Source: Flavobacteriaceae bacterium UBA1682
Lineage (GTDB): Bacteria > Bacteroidota > Bacteroidia > Flavobacteriales > Flavobacteriaceae
Direction of reading: 5' to 3'
Assembly: GCA_002320285.1 (NCBI GenBank)
Contig: DCKE01000027.1
Span: forward strand, 267,264-331,263
Length of the DNA stretch: 64,000 bases
Below the pieces are notes generated by a model, which saw only the letters and a program-made list of their open reading frames with translations, ran no database searches and was not told the DNA's origin. This document shows positions 54,152 to 60,992 of the stretch, piece after piece (position 1 is the first letter of the stretch; each line of letters starts with the position of its first letter). The position numbers and the translations under genes were made by a program.

Positions 54152-56968
54152 TTAGGAACCGAAACGTTTGATCTCTATTTTGCGTTCTTTAACCTTTAAT
54201 ATCAGCGGGTCTATAATTTGAGATTTACCTTTGCTAACGATGATCGTTCGCGATTCTTCTTCAGTATATACGTTCTTCGGCAATTGGGAAAGATCGATTT
54301 GAAGCTGATAAGTCCCGATTGGTAAATAGGCGATAAATTCACCTTGATCATTGGTCTTAAAAGTGAAAATTTGCCCCTGCTGGTTCGTTAGTGTTACTGC
54401 CAGACCGGATCTAACACCGCTGACTTCATATTGGAGTTTAGCATCGTATATGTATTCGAACTTGCCTCGGACATTTCCAGTTTCCTGAAGCGGTATTGCA
54501 AGTTCTGTTGACTTGGAAACCAGGTCAATATCGTATTCTTTTGCCATCCAGTTTTTACCTTTAACCGATATATGGTAAGCTCCATAGGGTACAGCGCGGT
54601 ATTTTACCGTACCGTCTTTTTGCGCAACAAAAGCAGATTGGTTGATCATGACTATACGATCGAATGCGGGTTCGTCTCCGTCATCATAAACGCCATTGGT
54701 GTTGCGGTCGTAAAAACAGAAGATCTGTATGTTTCCTTTTTTTGTATATGTCGTTGTCGCGCTGTTTGGCAAAGCTTGAGTAATTCCCGCTTGTAAAAAT
54801 GTATTATGAGTCTGGAACGATTTATTTTGATAGTGGTATTGATTTAACGAAACAAAAAAGCTGGTTTTTTTAAAAGCTTTCCATTCTGTCATTGCTGCTA
54901 ACATATAGCTTTTTCCTGAAAATGAATCATAATTGTATAGACCGTTGAGTTGAATCGTCAAACGATCATTCCAAAATGATTTTCGATAACTAGGCATGAC
55001 TGAAAATCGATTGATTTTTTCATCTGAGTCAAAAGAATTGTACAAACCCTCTGCCAATATAAAGTTGCCCTCTTGAATAAAAGTACTAAGCTGAAAGCCC
55101 TGATAGCTCCAGGATAATTGCGTTTTATGGATAAACTTGTTTTCCGTAGAAAACGGATATTGGGCTACACCTTGAAACAGGGATAAAAATACCTGATGTT
55201 GATGATTTTTACTACTCCAACTTGCCGTTTCGTTGATGGAGGTGGATCTATAACTTAGATTTTGATAAGTTGAAGTATTTAACGTCAGATAGCGTCCATT
55301 TTCAAAATTGACCTGCGGAATAAAACTCAACCTAAATTGGGCAGGCAAAGAGAAATTAATCCCGAGTTCTGCTCTAAAATTCTCTGAATTGTTTTTGTAG
55401 TAAATTAAAGGATCGATAAAGTCCGGATTGTAATTGTAAAAATTGACACCAATCCACATCATGCTGTGTTCAAAGTTTTTTGTTATACGCTCGTCTAGCA
55501 GTAAGGCTCCTTTTCGAATTCCTGGATAATAACCGCTGCTGTAAAAATTGGTACTGCTAAAATGATAAGAACCCGATTTACCTTGCAGGTTTGCGCCAAC
55601 GGCAATAGAGGGTTTGTAGGACAGGCTGTAGTCCGATAGGCTGGCTCCGGTTAGTCCTTGTCCAAATCTAAAGTCGTACTTCCAATTGGAATTTGCGGAC
55701 CAAACTAGATTGTTCATCAACAGGTAGCTGTCGATACCGTAACTTCTATCGAAAATAAATGAACTGAACAAGGTTGTTTTTTCCGACAAGGTGAATTTGT
55801 TTTTCGCAAAACCGGCAATGCCTTGTGTGCTCCAAGGGGAGGAACTGATAAGGTTGTAGGATTTATCCATGAAACCCAATTGTAGTTCCTTAGTTCGTTC
55901 GTCGTTGGCAGTATAAACTTTAACTCCTCGGCCCGATAGGTTGATCTCGAGATCATTTTCTTGCAAGTTCCCCAACTGTATACCTTTTCCATTGGCTTCA
56001 TATTGGATCCAGGTGTTGGTAAACAGCGGCATTTCCGAGGTTCTATTCCATTGTGTACCGTCTAGGCTAATAGCTAATTTCCCCTGGTTCAGCTGTATTT
56101 CATTTTTACCGTAGATGGAGTATGACGGATTGTTACCTGTAAGGTCTCGCGCACTTAAAGTAATCTTATTATCGTTCCAAAAATCATTGGAATAACCGTT
56201 ATTGGTTGGATGGATATACCGCCGATCTCCCGATGCATTTTGTACGATAGTTATTGCATTGCCGATAAAATCATTGTTTTGATCTAAGGCGGCTACATTG
56301 ACGGTGAAATATTCCAAAGACATCAATTCCTGGTCAATTATTTTGCTAAACCGCACTATAGTGTCTGAAAACGGTTTTAGTTCTATTTCTTTGTGTAAAA
56401 GCGTGTTCTGAAATTGCATTTTCGGGAAAGACGCTGTTAACTTAATTTTTTCTATTTGATTGCCGTTGTTATACACTCGGGTAGTCACGCGGATCGAATC
56501 GCCGATTTGACGCATCATCAATTGTGCATCATCGGATAAGATGCGCAGTTGTCTTTTTGACGATACATTGATCAGGGTTGTAGCGCTTTGGATAACTTGT
56601 TTTTGTGAATCAAACAATGTAAAGCTTACCGTTGAACTACCGGCGGCATGCTGCTTATCTACCCAAATTTTTATCGGTAAAAATGAAGAAGCACCCGCCT
56701 CCAAAATAATGGAAATCGGACCCGGGTTTACCCGGTTTAAATGAATGTCAGTATCGATTTCTAACGTCCCAATAAATGGGCTAGCAGTATTGTTTTTTAA
56801 GGAAGTAACCAACGATAATAAAGTTTCGTTCGAAGCGACGATTTCGTTATCGGTTTTTAGGGTTATTCCACTTAAATTGGACGATTGTCCGAAGGTCAAA
56901 GCATAGATTCCAAAGAACAAGATAGTCCAAGTGATCTTAGATGAGCGCGCTTTTAGCAGTGCAAACAT
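54152..56968 (-). CDS. Large outer-membrane protein in the usher position of a fimbrial cluster
   Basis: From ATG at 56968 (5 bases after the upstream stop codon) it has 938 residues with a signal segment ending LTFGQ; the frame extends further upstream but there it overlaps the previous gene. Order: Ig-like N-terminal domains (about 30-230), a long Tyr/Ser/Asn-rich region with alternating strands typical of an outer-membrane barrel (about 250-730), an SdrD/CNA-B-like domain with FYDRNTNGVYDDGDEP (about 745-760), and a carboxypeptidase-regulatory-like domain near the C-terminus. The alpha/CS1-type ushers also end with such beta domains. The position after chaperone and subunits supports an usher; sequence homology to FimD is not evident to me. 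Confidence 0.6.
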   Translation of the reverse strand: MFALLKARSSKITWTILFFGIYALTFGQSSNLSGITLKTDNEIVASNETLLSLVTSLKNNTASPFIGTLEIDTDIHLNRVNPGPISIILEAGASSFLPIKIWVDKQHAAGSSTVSFTLFDSQKQVIQSATTLINVSSKRQLRILSDDAQLMMRQIGDSIRVTTRVYNNGNQIEKIKLTASFPKMQFQNTLLHKEIELKPFSDTIVRFSKIIDQELMSLEYFTVNVAALDQNNDFIGNAITIVQNASGDRRYIHPTNNGYSNDFWNDNKITLSARDLTGNNPSYSIYGKNEIQLNQGKLAISLDGTQWNRTSEMPLFTNTWIQYEANGKGIQLGNLQENDLEINLSGRGVKVYTANDERTKELQLGFMDKSYNLISSSPWSTQGIAGFAKNKFTLSEKTTLFSSFIFDRSYGIDSYLLMNNLVWSANSNWKYDFRFGQGLTGASLSDYSLSYKPSIAVGANLQGKSGSYHFSSTNFYSSGYYPGIRKGALLLDERITKNFEHSMMWIGVNFYNYNPDFIDPLIYYKNNSENFRAELGINFSLPAQFRLSFIPQVNFENGRYLTLNTSTYQNLSYRSTSINETASWSSKNHQHQVFLSLFQGVAQYPFSTENKFIHKTQLSWSYQGFQLSTFIQEGNFILAEGLYNSFDSDEKINRFSVMPSYRKSFWNDRLTIQLNGLYNYDSFSGKSYMLAAMTEWKAFKKTSFFVSLNQYHYQNKSFQTHNTFLQAGITQALPNSATTTYTKKGNIQIFCFYDRNTNGVYDDGDEPAFDRIVMINQSAFVAQKDGTVKYRAVPYGAYHISVKGKNWMAKEYDIDLVSKSTELAIPLQETGNVRGKFEYIYDAKLQYEVSGVRSGLAVTLTNQQGQIFTFKTNDQGEFIAYLPIGTYQLQIDLSQLPKNVYTEEESRTIIVSKGKSQIIDPLILKVKERKIEIKRFGS

Positions 56969-56973
56969 AGGTG

Positions 56974-58005
56974 TTATTGTGGCGTTAATGTATAGATTAA
57001 CGTGGTAGTATAGGTATCGGGCTTTACTTCTAAGAGGCGTTGATCTCGTGCTTTTGTCCAATACTTTAAATCAAAATACCGTGCCTGCTTTGCAGCAGTA
57101 GGGCTTTGGTAAAGTGTTTGGTAATAATTGCTTAATTCCAGGTTACCCAATGTTCCACTTGTATTGCTGTCTATTAAAGATAGTTGAATGATACTGATTG
57201 GAAGTTCGGATCGATTTGCTGTAAGTTGACTACTCGTTGATCGAACTTGTATGGAGTAGGGGGTAGAAGAAATCACTTTTAAGGCATTATTATATTGCAC
57301 TTTTACACCATTGACATAGTCAGATAGGGTATTGAATTCGAGAAAACTATTTCTGGAATTGATGGAAGTCTCTATGCTATAGGTGTTTTCTATCGGTGGA
57401 TTGTCAGACGGTACGATCTGCAAATTGTAGTTGTTGATGCTACCTTGATGTACTATGCCCCCAGCTGCATTTTTCAGTGTGATCACACAATTGAAAGGGT
57501 AGGATTGCCAGCTTTTTAATTCTTGCAAATAAGCACCGCCTTGTATGATAATATCGTAAACAATTTTTATTTGGTTATAGGTGCCCGCAGGTGTTTTGAG
57601 TTTTAACGGAGAGTTCTGAATTAAATTGATATCCGACAATTGCATGACGATCGGATTTGGATCTGCACCTATCGAAGTGATCGATGGTGTTACACCCTGA
57701 ATACTGCCTTCGATATGATTGATACGCATAGCGATTTTGTTAAACGGAAATGTTTTTCCCTCCGAATTTCTAATCGGACTAGTTATTCTAGCAGACAGCG
57801 TCCAATTTTCTAAATTGGAATTGCCATTCAAATTGACTTGCACCGTGGTCCAATTCGAGGCTGTAATGCCATTATAACTGTTAACACTTATATAGCCATC
57901 AGAATAGGTGTTGATGTCGATTTGTGCTTGTAAGCCAATTGTAAATAAAAAGTGGGAGAATAAAATATACCACCCAACTTTAGTAGAAAAGTTGTTGTTA
58001 TTCAT
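56974..58005 (-). CDS. Two-domain fimbrial subunit, candidate tip adhesin
   Basis: The protein has 343 residues with a signal peptide (about 1-28). Residues 30-200 are a beta-rich domain of unknown family. Residues 208-343 are homologous to the small pilin-like protein encoded upstream: FNTLSDYVNGVKV aligns with LNYATKENYSNGVKL, STPYSIQVRS with STGGFAVKVKS, and the end TYTTTLIYTLTPQ with VYTTTVTYTIEAQ. An N-terminal receptor-type domain on a pilin domain is the layout of tip adhesins such as FimH and CooD. Its start codon overlaps the chaperone stop by 8 bases, so translation is coupled. Confidence 0.65.
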   Translation of the reverse strand: MNNNNFSTKVGWYILFSHFLFTIGLQAQIDINTYSDGYISVNSYNGITASNWTTVQVNLNGNSNLENWTLSARITSPIRNSEGKTFPFNKIAMRINHIEGSIQGVTPSITSIGADPNPIVMQLSDINLIQNSPLKLKTPAGTYNQIKIVYDIIIQGGAYLQELKSWQSYPFNCVITLKNAAGGIVHQGSINNYNLQIVPSDNPPIENTYSIETSINSRNSFLEFNTLSDYVNGVKVQYNNALKVISSTPYSIQVRSTSSQLTANRSELPISIIQLSLIDSNTSGTLGNLELSNYYQTLYQSPTAAKQARYFDLKYWTKARDQRLLEVKPDTYTTTLIYTLTPQ

Positions 58006-58795
58006 GAGTAAAGCTTAATTCGGCCATTTTGATAGTCGCATTTTCACCATAGTTTAACATCGAAGTGGCAATGTATTTGCCTTTTTCGAGTGCAACTGGT
58101 AAGGCGATGACAACCTTTCTTTGATCTTTCGGAATGGTATAGAAAACCATATCGGGAAGACTTGTTTTTTTTCCGGTTTCCTGATTGATTAATTCGCAAG
58201 TTAAGGTACCGTCGGCCCAGATATTTCCAGTGTTATCAAAATCTAAAATAAGATTTTCTTTGTCGTATACGAAGTTTTGAATCTCCAATTCGGGTAAGCG
58301 TGCGCCGGGAAAACGTTGGTATATTTTTATGCCTGTACGAACCGATACCTTGATATTGGTTCCGTGTTCATTAACAGCGTCCTCGGGATTGATTTGAGTG
58401 ATGTACAACATAGCCGTATGAACGGGGATTGTTGTGTTAAGATTGTTGGGAACCGAAACGATTAATTCCATTTCATAACTTTCACCGGGTGCCAGGGAAA
58501 AAAAAGATTGTGGCGCTATCGAAATCCAGTTTGCACACGAATTGTCTCTCGTTCCAGCATCATAGATAACATTATTGCCCAATTCATCATAGCTCCAGTC
58601 GTTTAAAGAAACGGCCAAGTCTAAACGCGAGGTCTTACTCGGATTGCTTACCAATACTTTTTTGCTTTCGCTTTGTCCAACAGCTACCGTAAAATAATTT
58701 CTAGGTGGACTTACAGACAAACCCGACTGTGCGTTAATAGTGGTATAAAACAAGAGTAACAGTACAAGTAGTGAAAACCTTTGAGATAAAATCAT
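57998..58795 (-). CDS. PapD-like periplasmic pilus-assembly chaperone
   Basis: From ATG at 58795 it has 265 residues (a TTG 27 bases upstream is also in frame). It has a signal peptide (about 1-22) and two Ig-like domains (about 25-162 and 165-260). The segment VSVRTGIKIYQRFPG (151-164) matches the family signature RIKLFYRP at the end of domain 1, with Lys157 at the place of the subunit-anchoring Lys112 of FimC/PapD. The Arg of strand A1 may be Arg32. It lies between the pilin-like gene and the two-domain subunit. I consider this the clearest evidence for a chaperone-usher system. Confidence 0.75.
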   Translation of the reverse strand: MILSQRFSLLVLLLLFYTTINAQSGLSVSPPRNYFTVAVGQSESKKVLVSNPSKTSRLDLAVSLNDWSYDELGNNVIYDAGTRDNSCANWISIAPQSFFSLAPGESYEMELIVSVPNNLNTTIPVHTAMLYITQINPEDAVNEHGTNIKVSVRTGIKIYQRFPGARLPELEIQNFVYDKENLILDFDNTGNIWADGTLTCELINQETGKKTSLPDMVFYTIPKDQRKVVIALPVALEKGKYIATSMLNYGENATIKMAELSFTHE

Positions 58796-58811
58796 AAGAC
58801 TAAGGTATAAT

Positions 58812-58846
58812 AAAAAAAGCAATTAGAAATACTATTCCTAATTGCT
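58812..58846 (-). terminator. Terminator/attenuator between pilin-like and chaperone genes
   Basis: On the minus strand GCAATTAG pairs with CTAATTGC (58838-58845 with 58819-58826), followed by a seven-T run (58812-58818). It sits 32 bases after the pilin-like stop codon and before the chaperone ATG. Partial readthrough would give much more pilin than chaperone and usher. Confidence 0.82.
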
Positions 58847-58877
58847 CTTTTCTATAAAATAATAAAGGGATCTTTTA

Positions 58878-59420
58878 TTATTGAGCTTCGATAGTATAAG
58901 TTACTGTAGTAGTATATACCGTTGGGCTTTCCACGTTGAAATATTTGTTAACATATTTTCCTCCACCTGCAGCGGCGTAGTTGATGTTAAAACTTTTATC
59001 GATTCCCCCTGTAGTATTCGTAATTAACGTCTTTGGAGTAGTTGATAAACTAACAGCACTTAAAGTCGAACCAGCTAGTGGTGTTGTCGTACTTAAAGTT
59101 GGTGTAATTAGGATATCTGTTGCGTCGATTTTTTCGCTGATTCCAGTGTGAGCACTACCTAAAGTTGGTGATCCTGATTTTACTTTTACAGCAAAACCAC
59201 CTGTGCTATAAATACTGATGTGATCTACCTGATCTAACTTTACTCCGTTAGAATAATTTTCTTTCGTAGCATAATTTAAATCAACAATTTTTTGTGCTGG
59301 GTTGATCAAAATAGTTTGAATTGGACGCAAAGTAACTTTTAAAGTAACATCTTGTGCAAAAGCTTGATTATTAAAAGCTACTGTAGCTAATAATACGCAT
59401 AATAGAAGTGTTTTTTTCAT
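58878..59420 (-). CDS. Small pilin-like secreted subunit
   Basis: The protein has 180 residues with a signal peptide (1-22, ending QAFA), so the mature part is about 158 residues, rich in Thr, Ser and Val, with no Cys. The mature start (DVTLKVTLRPIQTILI) alternates hydrophobic residues as a donor strand would. The rest is homologous to the C-terminal half of the two-domain protein downstream. It is probably the major fimbrial subunit: first in its operon, own promoter and a terminator right after it. It is not related to the FimA/Mfa1 lipoprotein pilins of Bacteroidales as far as I can see. Confidence 0.65.
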   Translation of the reverse strand: MKKTLLLCVLLATVAFNNQAFAQDVTLKVTLRPIQTILINPAQKIVDLNYATKENYSNGVKLDQVDHISIYSTGGFAVKVKSGSPTLGSAHTGISEKIDATDILITPTLSTTTPLAGSTLSAVSLSTTPKTLITNTTGGIDKSFNINYAAAGGGKYVNKYFNVESPTVYTTTVTYTIEAQ

Positions 59421-59467
59421 TTTTTGTCGTTTTTAAAATGCTTCTCGGTGTGTGATTTGAAGCGATG

Positions 59468-59475
59468 CAAATGTA
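59468..59475 (-). promoter_or_regulatory. Promoter -7 element (TACATTTG) of the fimbrial operon
   Basis: The plus strand reads CAAATGTA, so the minus strand reads TACATTTG, the same octamer as in the rpsL and carA promoters. It lies 47 bases before the pilin-like ATG. No TTG was found about 20 bases upstream, which would fit a promoter that needs an activator, such as the neighbouring AraC-family protein. Confidence 0.6.
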
Positions 59476-59548
59476 ATGCGACTTTTTAAAAACGACTGAT
59501 GAAAAAATACAATTAGTATATGATAAAAATCATTTTTTTTAAGGTGTT

Positions 59549-60418
59549 TTAAAGGTATTTAGCCCGAAAATCCGATGGGGATTCCTGGGTATAATTCTTG
59601 AAAAAAGAACTGAAATTAGTCTCTTGACTGAAGCCCAATTCGATGCAAATCTCCTTAACCGTTAGATCTGTATTGGCTAGTAAGGTCTTGGATTTTTCGA
59701 TTAATATATCGATCAACAGAGACTTTGCGGTCTTTCCAAATACTTTTTCCGTAGCCTTGTCAAGGCTGCGTTTAGTAATGTTTAAACGATCGGCATAATA
59801 GCCGACATTCTTTTGATCACTGATTTTTTCTAAAGCCATTTTCTTAAAATTGGAGGCTATCTTAAATTCAGAAATGGCGTGAATGGGTTCTTGTATAGCA
59901 GTGTCATTTTTTTCTAGACCGTTCAATAAAATGCGTTCAACGATATTGTGAGCAATGTTTCGCTTGACCGGATTGACTAACGAAAGCTCTTCGGGATCCT
60001 GAAAATATCTAAAATAGGCATTTTTAAATACCGAGATTTTATCGATGAAATTTTCAGCAATATAGTACCGATCATTGTTGGCAAATAGCGGATTATTTTC
60101 CAATTGGTAATTTTCTATCTCTGTTCGACTATAAAAAACACTGTTGAATATCAGTAAATAGGCATGTTTGTTTTTCTTGTCTATAAAATGATGTTGCTGA
60201 TTGGGACCAATAAATAAAAAATGATTCTCTGGAATGGTGATTAAGGTGTTATTAATGATGTGATGATATTCCTGCTTTCCGGTCCAGAATATGGAATAAC
60301 ACGGCCATCGCTGTGGATGAATCACTTCCGGATATTTGGTCAATAGCGTGTCTAGACTTAACAAACAAATATTTTTTAACTGGCTGATAAATTCAGGTTG
60401 GGGGATATGGGTGGACAT
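59549..60418 (-). CDS. AraC-family transcriptional regulator
   Basis: The protein has 289 residues. The N-terminal part (about 20-150) is a cupin-like sensing domain. The C-terminal part (about 190-289) is a double helix-turn-helix of the AraC type, with KNVGYYADRLNITKRSLDK in the first and KEICIELGFSQETNFSSFFK in the second; the last motif is diagnostic. It lies just upstream of the pilin-like gene on the same strand, with 128 bases between. In CS1-type systems an AraC-family activator (Rns) controls fimbriae, so the location is suggestive. The effector is unknown. Confidence 0.85.
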   Translation of the reverse strand: MSTHIPQPEFISQLKNICLLSLDTLLTKYPEVIHPQRWPCYSIFWTGKQEYHHIINNTLITIPENHFLFIGPNQQHHFIDKKNKHAYLLIFNSVFYSRTEIENYQLENNPLFANNDRYYIAENFIDKISVFKNAYFRYFQDPEELSLVNPVKRNIAHNIVERILLNGLEKNDTAIQEPIHAISEFKIASNFKKMALEKISDQKNVGYYADRLNITKRSLDKATEKVFGKTAKSLLIDILIEKSKTLLANTDLTVKEICIELGFSQETNFSSFFKNYTQESPSDFRAKYL

Positions 60419-60720
60419 AGCTATGCAAAACGCCTTTAATTGACGTTGTTAAGATTTTGTGATTATAAGGTATTATGATGCAAATATATTTTAATTAAAT
60501 GATATTTTGTTAAATCTGTATCTATTGATAACGTTTTTTTTAAAATTACCTTATTGCTTCGCTACATATTAAGAACTATTTTTTATACTTAATGAGTCCT
60601 TTGATTCTAAAATTAGGATGTTTTTTAGTTTTTTATTTCGAATAGTGGTCTTAAGTAGTATAAAATCCTAAAAAAAAATCCTTAGATGATTTTTATCTAA
60701 GGATTTTGTGAAACTTTTAT
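60419..60720. other. Spacer between the AraC-family gene and the PID-motif gene
   Basis: Contains on the minus strand a -7 element TATATTTG (60481-60488), 63 bases before the AraC ATG, and the terminator of the upstream gene at 60669-60707. The middle is AT-rich and shows no ORF. Confidence 0.5.
60669..60707 (-). terminator. Terminator of the PID-motif gene
   Basis: On the minus strand AATCCTTAGAT (60695-60705) pairs with ATCTAAGGATT (60677-60687), an 11-bp stem with a 7-base loop, followed by a run of T. It begins 13 bases after the stop codon. Confidence 0.9.
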
Positions 60721-60942
60721 CTAATATTCCGATCTGTGTAGTTTCTTTTCTTTCTGTGCTTGCTTATAAAACCAATATCCAGCGAGAGCCACAGCTAAAA
60801 CGATAAAATGGGGAATATAGTCATCGATAGGCACGGGTGGTTCGTCGGGTTCTCCTACAGGGTTGCCGGGTTGTGCATAACCGTTGAATGCGAAAACTGT
60901 GAAAACAGCTAGTAGCATCAAGTTTTTTAAGTAGTTTTTCAT
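60721..60942 (-). CDS. Small secreted/membrane protein with a PID motif (PID-CTERM-like)
   Basis: The protein has 73 residues: a signal peptide (1-23, ending GYAQ), a Pro/Glu-rich linker with VPIDD (36-40), one transmembrane helix (about 46-60) and a basic tail. This is the layout of the short flavobacterial proteins that I recall being called PID-CTERM. Its function is not known. It sits 50 bases after the SprB-repeat gene, separated by a hairpin; such small proteins are often found beside T9SS cargo genes. Confidence 0.6.
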   Translation of the reverse strand: MKNYLKNLMLLAVFTVFAFNGYAQPGNPVGEPDEPPVPIDDYIPHFIVLAVALAGYWFYKQAQKEKKLHRSEY

Positions 60943-60958
60943 AGGTTATAAAGTTTAT

Positions 60959-60988
60959 AAACCCGTTGCTCAGCGGAGCAACGGGTTT
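60959..60988 (-). terminator. Hairpin between the SprB-repeat gene and the PID-motif gene
   Basis: AAACCCGTTGCTC (60959-60971) and GAGCAACGGGTTT (60976-60988) form a 13-bp perfect stem with a 4-base loop. On the minus strand it is followed by ATAAAC rather than a clean T-run (TTTATAAA), so termination may be partial. It starts 4 bases after the SprB-repeat stop codon. Confidence 0.7.
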
Positions 60989-60992
60989 TGGT

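Noticed and set aside
54394..54585. Short minus-strand frames within the usher-type gene
   Set aside because: They are other-frame readings of the same strand with no start signals or similarity.
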